Assembly (NCBI GenBank): GCA_033439765.1
Contig: JAULSN010000002.1
Coordinates: 6,696,001-6,760,000 of the forward strand
Reading direction: 5' to 3'
DNA length: 64,000 nt
Source of the DNA: Lasiosphaeria ovina
Taxonomy: Eukaryota; Ascomycota; Sordariomycetes; Sordariales; Lasiosphaeriaceae
Below the pieces are notes generated by a model, which did not search any database, was not told the origin of the DNA, and was given only the letters and a program-made list of their open reading frames with translations. Both the position numbers and the translations under genes were made by a program. Shown in pieces: positions 45,741 through 57,100 of this stretch (its first letter is position 1; the number at the start of each line of letters is the position of its first letter).

Positions 45741-45767
<27 letters not shown>
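45741..45767. repeat. (GT)n microsatellite
   Basis: About 13 uninterrupted GT units followed by GAGTTTGTGTGC. Confidence 0.95.
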
Positions 45768-46609
45768 AGTTTGTGTGCGTCTGATACAGGAGATCAGGCT
45801 CACCAAATCCTTTCTTTGCTGTGCCGGGTAAAAGTTCCACTTGCGATGAGTTCAGATGAGTAGTCTGATCCTTTTCAACGGCGGACGCAAAGCCGTTGGT
45901 CTGTGCCATCTTATGACCCACCATCCTCACTTGGTCATGGCTAATAAGAATGCACAGGGCGATCATCAGATTGCGCAGACCAACGATTACGCCGTTTATT
46001 CCAACCAACAGAAACAACTAGTGGGGCCGGCACCTAACGGATTTTGGGAGAGGCGGCTGAAAATAGACAACTGCGCCGCTAGCTAGACCTGCGACGCAAA
46101 TCCTCCGCGGCTCAGCCCGGCCCCACTTGAGTCGATTTCAGGGTGCACCAGTCGAGACTCTCCGTCGGGGAGTCGGTAATAGGTCACATCCCGTCGGCTA
46201 AAGTTTCAAGATGCTTTCCTGTTCGTTAGCCGGTTAGAGCCAAATCCCACATTGCAAGTCATAGCCAGTATCTAGGATAGCGCAAAACGCGGCCTGTTCG
46301 CGGCCCCTGAAACATGGTCTTCCGTTGTGGCTGAGGCTGGACGCCGTTTCGCGTTCCGAGCCAACGGCAATGTCGACCCGGGAGGACGACAATCAGCCAG
46401 AGGCGGGCCTTGTGCGATTCGTGGCCGAGGCCCAGCGGTGACAGCCAGGCATGTCCGTCCATATGGTCTGAAACCCACCACCGCCGCATAGTGCCTCCAA
46501 CATGGTGATTAGCTGGTTCCCATTTTGGGAGTCTGGCACAACAGTGTCGCAGACCGCCTGTTGGCCTTCTCGTGTGATTTTGGAACTTGCTGGCCTCGAG
46601 TAAGGCACA

Positions 46610-46620
46610 TATATATATAA
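46610..46620 (+). promoter_or_regulatory. TATA-like element of the TDGAKG-family gene
   Basis: TATATATATAA lies 180 bp before the ATG at 46800, at a spacing reasonable for a core promoter plus leader. Confidence 0.5.
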
Positions 46621-46799
46621 CAATGTAATTCGTTGGAGAGGGAAGATGTCTGCTGCAGCTTCATCACTCTCCTCTACCACCACACTCACCCGAGCGCCCC
46701 AGACTATCCCAACAAAGCCACATCGCCCGTCAGGTACGAGATCCGCAAAGCAACAAACCAAACCAAACAGAACCGAAAGACCAGGTCAACACCAGCACA

Positions 46800-47567
46800 A
46801 TGTCCTCTCCGGATTCCTTCGAGGAGACGCCATACGCGGCAAGGATAGAACGCCACGAGAAAAAGAGGGCCGCCTTGGACAGTGCTATTGCCGATATCAA
46901 GAGATTCGCCACAGCCGAATTGGCAAAGATCCCCACGATTGGTAACAACGCCACGGAAGAAGAGATCTATAACAAGATGAAGCAGCTTATGAGCGACGGA
47001 AGAACAACTTCCGAGGTGGTTATAAAATCCGTCACCAAGCTACTCATGACAGGAGCCTACCCCAGGAATTATCCAAGGGAGGAAGTGCAGGCCGAAATTG
47101 CCGCCAACATTCGCACCCCATCTCCGACCCCCAGTCGGGGCAGTGACAAGAGCAAGGGGAGCGGGACTACGGCCTCGGACATTTCCGCCACTGCTGACTA
47201 TGCACGCACCATTCGTGGCAAGCACTTTACCGGGAACGAGGCCGTCGTGGCCTCTATCGTCTTTGATAAAGTCCCCAGGCTCTTGACCGACCATTATGAC
47301 ACGCTCATTGCCTTGACAGTGAGGAAAATGAAGACGCAGCAGCCACCACGCCCCCCTGCCGGCACAACAGGAGATGATGCCGTGAGATGGATACTCGCCG
47401 AGAAACATGACTACGTTAATGAGGCTGTTCAGGCATACCAAGCGGCGGTAAAGGAGACCGACGGGGCCAAGGGATCGGGCACACAGCTGGGAAATACAGG
47501 GGCTAATTATTCAGGCGTGATGAACTTGGACAGCTTACCTGGTGGCTCAGGTCGGACCACCAGATAG
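46800..47567 (+). CDS. Unknown protein with C-terminal TDGAKGxGTQLGN motif
   Basis: I do not recognise this family. A single exon encodes 255 residues, start MSSPDSFEETPYAARIERHE. Residues 1-100 are helical and charged, then comes a Ser/Thr/Pro/Gly linker (RTPSPTPSRGSDKSKGSG). A C-terminal region follows, with FTGNEAVVASIVFDKVPRLL, YDTLIALTVRKMK, DYVNEAVQAYQAAVKETDGA and KGSGTQLGNTGANYSGVM. There is no signal peptide or membrane helix, so it is probably intracellular. The C-terminal region has a clear relative on the opposite strand at 50582-51199, aligning through the same GN[EQ]A[VL]VA.IV, Y.[DT]L and TDGAKG.GTQLGN blocks. The motif glycine and lysine cluster might bind a phosphate or nucleotide, but that is speculation. 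Confidence 0.7.
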   Translation: MSSPDSFEETPYAARIERHEKKRAALDSAIADIKRFATAELAKIPTIGNNATEEEIYNKMKQLMSDGRTTSEVVIKSVTKLLMTGAYPRNYPREEVQAEIAANIRTPSPTPSRGSDKSKGSGTTASDISATADYARTIRGKHFTGNEAVVASIVFDKVPRLLTDHYDTLIALTVRKMKTQQPPRPPAGTTGDDAVRWILAEKHDYVNEAVQAYQAAVKETDGAKGSGTQLGNTGANYSGVMNLDSLPGGSGRTTR

Positions 47568-48444
47568 AAAAGAAGGATCGGAAAAAGCCTCGGGGGAATT
47601 TAAGGCACGGCTGGAACTGGCCTTATTGATTCCATAGCAAGCTAACCGCGCTAGATGCGCGGTGGGCCGGGCCCCAGGGACTGTCCCAAGACAAAGGAGC
47701 GCTGGATCGCGTCCAGGACCGATGCAGTCTATCTAGATTAGAGGTACTGGCTACCTAGAAACTCATAATCAAACCAAGAATTCCATCAACGCTCGTTTCT
47801 CATCACTAGTGAACACTGTCGTGACGGTCTCGGGTGCTGGTGCAGCCCCAATGTCCACCAAAATGTCAATCGAATTCCCTCGACGGAAACCGAATTCACT
47901 CGAGGCAGACTGGCACTGACAGCTTACATAGACTCGGTCTACCCAAGTTAAATTAATTTGCATGAGCGAAGGTCTCTGGCCGTCCAGACAAGCGCTGACC
48001 GGTCGAGACTATGAGTTTGCGTGACAGCCGATGGAGCGCACAAAGACACGTCCGCAAATAGACTGGTAATGGATGTTGTTATTGGAGGCCCAGCAACGCC
48101 CGCGGCCACTAGCGGCCTCCACAGCCTCGCATGCTGACGTTGATATTCCCCCCTTTTTACCGCCGTGCCACAAGACAGCCGCGTGCCCGACACTGCCGGC
48201 TTGAGGGCACTTCGGGACGTCAGAAACTTTGGCGTAGCGTGGGACACATGCATGCAAGCCAAAGATGACACACGCAGGCTAACTACAGCAGGCCCGGCCT
48301 TGACGTTGCAACACGGCACGGCCGTTTACAATGTCTTTCTTTCCCCTGATTGTTGTTATTTCTTTGATACGAAAGCTTTCCCTACCCTGCATCCGCCTTG
48401 ATTATTGTCGCAGCGTTCAGAATAAACATTAATCCGCCCCAGCA
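47568..48444. other. Intergenic, no gene recognised
   Basis: Spacer between two plus-strand genes. The first part is the 3' flank of the TDGAKG gene and the last part the WSC promoter. Nothing else is seen. Confidence 0.5.
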
Positions 48445-48609
48445 ATGGCTCCCCTCGTCCGCTCGGCCGTCTGGGCGGCGGCCGCTCTCCTCGCATCCGC
48501 TAGCACCGTCCTCGCCCTCGCCAGCCGCGAACTCTCCCTAGCCGAGTACAACTACCCCCCAGACAACGCCCACGCGTACCCGCCCAACCAGGACCGGTAC
48601 CGCCCAGGG

Positions 48610-48642
<33 letters not shown>

Positions 48643-49374
48643 CACCGCCACCAGCACCACCAGCACCACCAGCATTACACCGCGCGCTACGTAGGCTGCT
48701 TCAGCGACACGCGCGGCCTGCGCTCGCTGACGGGCAGGGTGACGTACGACGACTCGCTGACGGTAGCGCGGTGCGCGGCCGAGTGCGCAGGCTACGCGCT
48801 GTTCGGGCTCGAGTACGGGACGCAGTGCTACTGCGGGACGGGGCTGGCGCATGGCGCGCAGCGGCGACCGGAGCACGAGTGCGCGCAGCGGTGCGGCGGC
48901 GACTACGGCGGCGCCGTGTGCGGCGACGCCGACCGCCTGAGCGTGTACCACCTGCCGTCCGACTCGTCGCCGTCGCCATCGCACACGGAAGCCTACGTCG
49001 GCGGCGGCCACCACCGCGACCGCGACCGCGACCGCGACCGCGACCGCGTCGCCGGGTACCGGTTCAAGGCGTGCTGGACGGACAGCACGGCGGTGCGGTC
49101 GCTGGGCGGCAACCACGGCGCCGTGCTGCGCGACGATGCCATGACGGCCGAGCTGTGCGCCAAGTTCTGTTGTGGCTACCGCTACATGGGCCTCGAGTTC
49201 GGCAGCCAGTGTTTCTGCGGGAACCATCTGGCTGCAGGCCACGCCGTGCCCCGGGCCGAGTGCGCCGAGCTGTGCTACGGCGACAAGCGCGAGTGGTGCG
49301 GCGGCCCGGACCGGCTGAGTCTCTATGAGTGTGGCGGGGTGCGACACGCTGCGCATCGCCGCGGGGGGTATTGA
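48445..49374 (+). CDS. Secreted protein with two WSC domains
   Basis: A single exon of 309 residues with a signal peptide (SAVWAAAALLASASTVLALA). A Gly-run followed by a His-rich stretch (HRHQHHQHHQHY) leads to WSC domain 1: YVGCFSDTRGLRSLTG, CAAECAGYALFGLEYG, QCYCGTGL, ECAQRCGG, CGDADRLSVY. A linker with (Asp-Arg)5 from a GCGACC repeat separates WSC domain 2: FKACWTDSTAVRSLGG, CAKFCCGYRYMGLEFG, QCFCGNHL, CAELCYGDKREWCGG, DRLSLYEC. WSC domains bind carbohydrates in wall-stress sensors and secreted enzymes; glycan binding here is inferred. There is no C-terminal membrane helix, so this is a secreted protein, not a Wsc1-type sensor. The His-rich tract could bind metal. Confidence 0.88.
49012..49050. 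repeat. GCGACC hexamer repeat coding for Asp-Arg repeat
   Basis: Tandem CGCGAC units give an alternating DR tract between the two WSC domains. Confidence 0.9.
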
Positions 49375-50581
49375 GTACGGGCTGGGGATGAAGGGGGTGT
49401 GCGTGTAATTAGTTAGTTGAGAATATGCGGCATTTGTCTGTAATAATTAGTGATTCCCTAATCCATAATACCTAGACTACCGCCCAAGCACACGGCGCGC
49501 ATTTACTGGTTTTTTCTCGAGACTGGCGGGTTTCTGTGATCTTTCGGCTGATTGCGCCGTGTTCAAACGTGCTATCCTAGTGCGGCAGGTAGGCTCGATC
49601 ATAGGCATAGCTTTCTCCCCACGTCTTTCGTTTTGATGTCCAACACGTCATCGATCAGATGAATCAACGCCACGTACGTCTTCCAAGGCGGTACGCTGCC
49701 GAAAAGAAACCCCCACTTTCGTGTTTCCACGTGTTTCAAGGTTGGCTGAGTGTTGAAGCGGTGAAAAGGCACCACAACGCAACAAAAACAACAGTAGGAT
49801 CAGGGCGGGCCGTAGGCTCGAAATGAGGGTATAAATATCGATGTTTTCTAGAAAAGAAGAAGGCCCCGGAGCAGAGTTTTATCGTCAAACGCATAGGCCG
49901 CAGGGCAGCCACCCCTGACTAGCGTGTGCTGTTGCCCCTGTTCAGTGTGTAAAGATAAGAATGCCCAGTTAGTCGAGAAGGTAGAAAAGAAGATAATGGC
50001 GGTTTACATTGATCGGGGGTTCAGGGGTCGGGAAAAAGGGGGCTTGTTTACACCCTTACCCAATGTAATCTAGTACGATTTCTTCCTTTCTTTCTTGGGC
50101 CGCCCTCCCTCTGATCAAAGGTCGGCATCGCTCCTTGCCTTCCTTTTTCAAGCATTTTCTTTCAAATCATGTCCTTTTAGTGTGAATTGAGGTCCCTGGA
50201 CCAGTGCACGCTAGTTTTTTTAATGTTTCACAGGCAACCCACTGCCTCATCAAGGTATTAGTACTAGATCTTTTGTGTCCTAATTGATTACAGAGAGTCT
50301 TAGCAAGCGAGTTCCTTCGTGATTGTGTCTTGATGTAAATTTGGGTCTTGCCCCCCTTAGTTAATTATGACTATTCTCTGTTTCTACCTAAATGACACCT
50401 AGTTATAGAAAGCCGCTTTTGGTACCCATAGTTCCTCTCGCCTAGGGCAGTGAATCCCCATGATTTTCCAGATCCCGCCATATGCAACGGCCTGCGTTGT
50501 GACGGCCAGCGGCACGACCCCGGTCCCTGTTGCCCACCTTGCCAGAAGACAGGTCGAGGATTTTAGTTGAACAGGCACTTC
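49375..50581. other. Intergenic, no gene recognised
   Basis: A convergent spacer of 1.2 kb. A TATAAATA motif near 49,830 has no gene behind it that I can see. Confidence 0.45.
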
Positions 50582-51199
50582 TTACTTGTTGCCCTTTGGC
50601 GAGCCGATCCACGTTTCGTATTTCAGCATCCCTTGATAATGGGCGGCGTCGAGGTTTCCCAGCTGCGTGCCCAGCCCCTTGGCACCGTCGGTTCTCTTGC
50701 AAGCATCGCTGTGGGCGGTCTCGATCTTGTTGACGTACTCGACGGAGGTTGGATTCTTGGTGTAGTACGACTTGACAACGTAATCCGCCGCCATCTCGCC
50801 CTGGAGTTTGTCGGGCGGAGAAACAGACTTCTCGTGCTTCATGTTCTTCTCAACCTCGTGGACAAGCAGGTCTCCGTAATCACCCATGACGGGATTCAGG
50901 ATATGCTGGACGATGTAGGCGACAAGAGCTTGGTTGCCTTCGTACTCGGAGGTTCTGTATTAGTACGTCCAGCCGGCAAAGGCGCTCGCATCCAAGGCGG
51001 CCGAGCTCAACTTGCTCGAAACACTAGGTGTGGGGGTCTTACAAGCTCTACGAATCTTTGCTGTTGCTTCTGTTTGGGATCTGCGCATCGGAGGCTTGGC
51101 GAGATCGACAGGGCTGCCACCACTAGCGTGGCTAGTGACAAAGTCCTCATATAGCAAAGTAACAGGTGAGAGATTTGTGGAGCATTTGATGCTTTTCAA
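50582..51199 (-). pseudogene. Damaged inverted paralog of the TDGAKG-family gene
   Basis: Read on the minus strand, one frame gives a Pro/Ser-rich segment (KTPTPSVSSKL), a TAA at 50960-50962, and then EYEGNQALVAYIVQHIL, YGDLLVHEVEKNMK, VEYVNKIETAHSDACKRTDG and AKGLGTQLGNLDAAHYQGM. The part after the stop aligns throughout with residues 140-245 of the protein encoded at 46800. No good N-terminal half is present upstream of 51199. Either the gene is broken or an intron removes the stop: GTAAGA at about 51,050 and TACTAATACAG before 50,948 look like splice signals, but joining them leaves the wrong phase. I therefore favour a pseudogene, with a short protein from an internal Met (MGDYGDLLV) as an alternative. 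Confidence 0.6.
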
Positions 51200-52168
51200 T
51201 CAAGTCCAGGGACTCGGATTCAACCTCACAGTGATCAAGCTCCAGTCCCATGCTCAGCTATTAATTTTGTTCCTATGCGTATACACTCAACCCTGGGCTA
51301 TGGCCGCGTTGTCTCCAATTATTCCGAAAATATCCTGGAAACAAGGGGATTTAAGGGCGGCGCGGCATGGAAAAGCATTTCGACCAACCGAACCTTCGTA
51401 TTAATTACAAGCCAGGCTCACCTTCGCGCCTTTGACCAAATACGCATTATACGCATCAGCAACCTGGTTTTACGCACTTCGGTCCCGCTCTGATCCCAGG
51501 CTAGGCTTAGAAGGAATGCAATTCCATCAACTCATATCCAGCAAGAGCCTTTAGCAATAAAAGAAAGAGAGATCCAGTTGCAGCCCCCGCCTAGGCCGAC
51601 CACGCACTCCTGAGTCCAAGAATAGGTTCAAGCCCCCCCTCTCTATCCGCATTCCCAGGCTTACTGCAACCAACAAACCAACAGGCTCCAAATTATGGTG
51701 ACGCTGCAAAAATTCTTCTCCCACGCGTGTCGCACACCTTGATTATTGGGCGACATTGGCAGCACCAAAAATAAGCATGGTTCGAAGGAATAACTCAGCT
51801 ATCTTTTAATATAACTTCAACCTTCTTTCCTGCCCGATTTCCATTTCCTGAGGAAGACGATCTAATTAGTTATCAATCAGCTACAACACACAAAAAAACG
51901 ACGAAGCTCGCATGCCATGTCGAGGAAAGCGCCACCACCAACCCGAACCCGGCCGAGCGCGGCAACCATGCATGGCCAGATATTAGTACTTAGTAGCGCC
52001 AAAACCATGCACGCGCTCAACCCCTTGCCCTTGCACAGCCGAAGGGGGAGCCGACGCTTGCCTTGCCTTGGAACTCGTCGCTGGCTGACAGCATCTCGCT
52101 CCGCTGTTCCGTGTCACTGGCTGAGAGAATACGCTGATCGAGTGTTCCATGATCTGGCTCTGTGCTGC

Positions 52169-52207
<39 letters not shown>

Positions 52208-52586
52208 CGGTGAGAGTTGAAAAGTGCGACTTGGCCAGCACCTGCGGGTCCTAATTAGTACAGGAGAATGTCGAGTTAAGGCTGTTGACGGCGATTAACC
52301 GTGGATACGGCGGGAGCCAAAAAAGCCTGTTGACTGTCGACGCCGTTTCACTGCATGGCACCGCTAGACGTTACGCTGATCATTTGTCGGTAAGAAGTTT
52401 ATAAGGCGGGCAACGGGAAGCACGAAACACCTGAAAGACAGCGCGAAGTCAAAACAAGGGTATCACTCAAAGTCTCAAAGTCTCAGAGTAAAGAGAGGAG
52501 AAGCCGGGTATATCTCATTCTAACAAGCATAAACAGTTCTAACCAGAACTACGCGCACCAAATCCCGTCCAGCACCAGACAAGACG
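51200..52586. other. Intergenic with (ACG)n microsatellite
   Basis: No gene is recognised. The ACG tract at about 52,171 is the only feature. Confidence 0.5.
52168..52207. repeat. (ACG)n microsatellite
   Basis: About 12-13 uninterrupted GAC/ACG units. Confidence 0.95.
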
Positions 52587-53441
52587 TCACCACTCCCCGA
52601 GCCTGCGCATGCCGGTATTCTCCAAGATCGGAAACCCGCCAGGGAGCCTCTCGTAGCCTTTGCCGACAAACTCATCGCCGTCCCACCTGCCGAGGGCCAT
52701 CTCCGTCAAGAACGGGCCAAGCTTCTCAGTAGGGCTGCAAGTCGCCTTGTACACGCGCATGAGCGGGGTGAGGGCGGTGCCGAGAGCGCTCCTGGCAAAC
52801 CCGAGGGCGGGGATGTACGGCTGGATGGCGGGGTGGTTTGCGGCGTCAACGATGGCGGGGCGCGGGGAGCTGGAGCGGAAGTACGGGTTGGCGCGGCGCA
52901 TCTCTGCCAGCCGCAGCTCCGTCTCGCCCTTGACGCGCCCGAAGATGGGCGTCAGCATGCCGGGCTTGTGCGTGGCGCCCTCGCCCGACACGTAGACGAA
53001 GTGGAAGGGCTTTTTGTCGGCCTGCGACGCAACTGCCGGGAGGTTCTGGAACGCCTCGGCGGCCGCGAGCGTGTAGTCTTTTGTGATCTTGATGTACTCT
53101 CTGTAGGCGCGCGGGATTCATATTAGCCATGGTGTGGTTATGATGAGGGAGTCTGGCCCGATGCAGGCAGATGGAACTGACTCTTTGCCCACTTGCGACT
53201 GGCTGATGCCCAACGCCCACACGCAGCCCTCGGCATCGGCAAGCTGGTCGAGGAGGCTGCGGTCGTATTTCATAAAGTCCTCGTGGATGATTAAGTTGAC
53301 GCGCTTGTCCTTGGTAGCTTCGATCATCTTGACTGGCCGCCGGCTGAGGACTGAGATGCGCGTCACCTCGGGCATTTTAATCATGGCATCGAGAACCGCC
53401 GAGCCGACAAGGCCCGTGGCTCCAGTGAGGATGAGATGCAT
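52587..53441 (-). CDS. Atypical short-chain dehydrogenase / NAD(P)-binding protein
   Basis: Exons 53441-53182 and 53100-52587 give 257 residues. The extreme N-terminus is a Rossmann dinucleotide loop, MHLILTGATGLVGSAVLDAM. It is followed by RISVLSRRPVKM, where the Arg pair suggests NADP preference, and by CVWALGISQSQVGKE. The second exon has FHFVYVSGEGATHKPGMLTP and IFGRVKGETELRLAEM; the classic Tyr-x3-Lys is replaced (FGRVK), as in atypical SDRs such as HTATIP2/YbjT-type proteins. These act as redox sensors or epimerase-like enzymes; no substrate can be read. The intron donor GTCAGT is non-consensus but the joined phase and the YVSGEG continuation support it. Confidence 0.8.
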
Positions 53442-54100
53442 CTTTGTTGGTGTTGGGTTGAATTAGTTTGATGTGCGCGTGTGAGTCGGAAGTTTCGAGT
53501 TCAACTCTCGAGAAGATCTGGCAATGGACGATTTTATCTGGAATAGGAGTGTTGAGAAAAGAATCTGGATGAAGGATGCGAGTGCGAGCGTATTCCGTGT
53601 CGGCTCGCATTCTATTTATCTCTTAGTGCTGACTCTAGGCTGGGTTTAGGACGCGGCCGCACCTGCAGAGTCCTTCCCGGTAAGCGGGTATGTTCGGTGT
53701 TAAGCCCTGTCAAAGTCGGTGATAGGCTTACGTTAGCGGAAATTGGGGCTCCGCATGCATGGCTGTTGGTGGGTCGGCCTACCGGGTTGACCGCGGCCCC
53801 GTCGGGTTCCGTCAAACCCCCCAGAATTCATCCGGCCCCACATTACGGAATACGCGGATCTCGTTCTCACCGACATCCGGCCCTCAAATGCAATCGATCG
53901 ACACCATCAAGCATGACTTGGGTAGCAAAGCCGTGTTTCTCACAATGATTGATTTCTCTTCACCAAGACGGCAAGTTTCGGCGAGCAAGTTCGCGCCCCT
54001 GGACCGCATGGAATTGTCTGGACAAGGCCACCCGTCATGTCCTTCGCACTTGATGCACAGGCGATGGTGAGAGAGGTTCGCAGAATTTAGAGTCGGTCTT
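53442..54100. other. Intergenic, no gene recognised
   Basis: Promoter side of the SDR gene and 3' flank of the NLR gene. Nothing else is seen. Confidence 0.5.
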
Positions 54101-57100
54101 TCAATGCATATGAGGTGGCGGAGGTGGGTAGACATTGAAAGGATTTTGTGTCCGGGGCGGAGAAGGAGTCTTATAATAACCAGGCTCGTAGTTGCTTTGT
54201 TGAGGCTCAGGCCCAGGCGGCGGCGGAGGAGGCGGCGAGCGCATCCCGTCGGCGAAACCTTGGTAGTCGAAATAGTTGGGATAATCTGGGTCGGGCGTGA
54301 CCTGGTAAAGAAACGGATTCCGAGGGCTGTAGGGGGCCAAAGGCCAGCGTTTGCTTGGCTTGGGCCCTTCCATATACAGTCGCCTCAGCTTTACTGTGCC
54401 GTTGAAGACGGCCCCGGCAGCCTTCAGATCTTTGGCGATATTCGAGAACTCTAGCTCGAGCGCCAACCGAAGGGCGTTGTCGAGAAGAGTCCTCCTTCCC
54501 TCGACGCTCACCCCGCAACCGTCAATCCATGACAGGACTGACTTGACAGCGTCTGCATGGTGCCACTCAACGGCCAAGTCGACGGGCCGCCGAGCAAAAT
54601 GGTTCTTCGTTTTGAAACTTGCTCCTTTTTGAAGGAGCATCCAAACGTGCTGGACATTGCCTCGGCTGCACGCTCGGTGCAGAGGCGTCATGCCGAACCT
54701 GTCCACCGCGCGGATGTCAAGCCCCAACTCGAGGAACTCTGAGACGAGCACATCGCAGCCGTATCGGAGGCTCAGGTGCAGGCACGTCTGCTTGAAAGAG
54801 TCTGTCGTCATGTAGTCGGCACCATTATCGAGCAGCACGAGCGCCGACTCGACAGCGCCGCACCGGATTGCTTCGTGAAGCGGTGTCATTCCGCTCTCGT
54901 CTCGTGCATTGATAGACGCGCCTAGTTGCAGAAGCGCCGCCACCGTCTCATCGTTATTCGACATGGCTGCATAGTGCAAAGGCGTGCGCCGGTGATTATC
55001 AACCACATTGACTCTCGCTCGCTTGGTTCTGATAAACTTTTCGACAAGCTCGTGGTTAAACCATATCGCAATGAGATGAAGCACCGAGGCTCCCTCGCGA
55101 GTTCGTCCATACTCTCGATCGGGAAGTTCAATGAGGTATTCGAGGCCCGCTCGATATCCCATGTCTGCCGCGAGGTGTGCTGCTGTCCTCCCATGCCGGT
55201 CTTTGAGCATTGGGTCCGCCCCTGAAGTGACCAAGAGCTCCAGCGCAGCGAGATTCCTCGTTTCAATGGCCAGGTGGATCGGGGCCTGCCCATTTTGGTC
55301 CACTGCATTCAAGGCCGCCATGCTGAAGTCCGAAAAGTCAATTATGCCCATCTCCCAGTTGAAGTCCAGAGCCCTAGATAACGTCGTGTCAGTCAGTCTG
55401 AGATGTCACTTTTACACTTCCAAGTTGTTGGGTTCTCGCAGACTCACCAGTGGAGGAGGGACCTGCCAACGTGGTCGGACGCGAGATACTTGATTTTGTA
55501 TCGTCGTTGGATGAAATGGACAACATCCTCCCAGTTTTGGTTGGCACAGAGCGCGAGAAAGTCGTACTGATCGGCACTCGACCGAAGCTTTGGAACATGG
55601 CGAGGAAGACGATCTAGGATCCACAGGACCTTCTCCTTTCGTCCGTAGTAAGCGTAGAACGACAGCGCATTCATCTTGGTTTGGTAGTCGATCACAAAGA
55701 TCTGGTCGGGGTCGTATTTGAGAATCCTCTCCTCCATGCCAACCCATCCGTGGACCCCCGCGACGATGAACTGACTGCCGCCGCTTATGACCTCGTCAAA
55801 GGGGCGATGTCCACGTCCGCCTTTATCAATCATTCTGCCCAGTGTAGATTCCCAAATTGGATTTCTAAACGCCAACGAATATGTCGTTACGCCATCCCTA
55901 TTCTTTGCCCAAACATCGACATATTGGCAATCCAGGAGAATGCTTGCGCCTTCGATGTTTGGTGTAGAGATGGCCACGTGCAATGGCGTACCCGATTGCG
56001 ACTGTGCATTGAGGTTTATGTCGGGGTGGTCAATCAGCTTCCGAAGATAAAAGGAATCGTTGGTCAGACCGGCCGCATGATGAAGTGCTTTGGGTACCAT
56101 GCCTTGGCCGAAGTTGACGTTGGTGTCCTCTTGCCGAAGCAGGACCCTAAACGACTCCTTTCTTTCGCAGAGAATGGTCCATGAAAGCAGCGATATCAAG
56201 TCTTTCTCGCTGTTAGTTGAGTTTGGGTTGATGCCGCGACGAAGGAAGGCCTTGACAATCCTAGGGCAATCGCCCCTGGCAATAACTCGAAAGAGAGCAG
56301 CGCCTTCGGAGTAATCCCGCGTCAAGTGCGTGTCTGACAGCTTTTTCAGAACCACGGGTCCATCATCCACATCCAGGTTGTCCCAAAGAACGTGGATGAA
56401 GTAGCCAGTGCTCTTGGCCGCAAATTGGGTCACGGTTTTGTCCAAAGATGTGTTGCCATCGGAAGACCCGGAAATGTAGTGCTCGAGCCAGTGACGAATC
56501 CCATAGACGAAGCAGGGCGTCTTACCCATCGCAGTGATCAGTTTCTTCTTCCGGATCCCCAAGGCCCCGCTCGCATTTAGCTCATCAGAAGTGAAGGTCA
56601 AAGTTGGGTCCTGGAGAGTGTCTGTCAATTTAGTGACTTGATCATCCCAGACGCTCACACTTCTGTCCTCGAGGGTAAATATCTTCATGCAGAGGTCCAG
56701 CATTATAGCGTTGCCAGCCTGATCTGAGACGGAGAAATCGGTCAGTATCTTGCGGTTCTCTTTCGGAACGTCTTCCAGGTTGGCTGAAAAGACGTCCTTG
56801 ACAGAGACATGAGTGAAGTTGACCATGCCATCTTTCGAAGCCCTGACTAGGTATCCACAAGCTTCCGAAAGGTACTGCCGGAGATCTGCTGCCTTTGCCC
56901 GGACCTCGGAAATGGTTGGCGTCCGTCTTGAGAAATCCTCGCCATGCAGAGCTTCGAGAAAGGCGAGTTGTTCAAAGGTGAGACCCTCTCTACAGAGTCG
57001 GAGCACAGTGAACGCAATCTTTGCTCTTTCCTTGTACGTGGCAGGGATAGTCTTCAACAGGCGGCAATACACTTCAATCAGATCGTGTGACACCGTATCT

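Larger units (their letters stand above)
45394..46799. other. Intergenic with (GT)n microsatellite and TATA element
   Basis: No gene. Contains the GT tract at 45741 and the TATA-like element at 46610. Confidence 0.5.

Noticed and set aside
27754..49920. 18-bp identical segment GGGCAGCCACCCCTGACT at 27754 and 49903
   Set aside because: Flanks do not match and no terminal repeats or duplicated sites accompany it; a chance match is possible.
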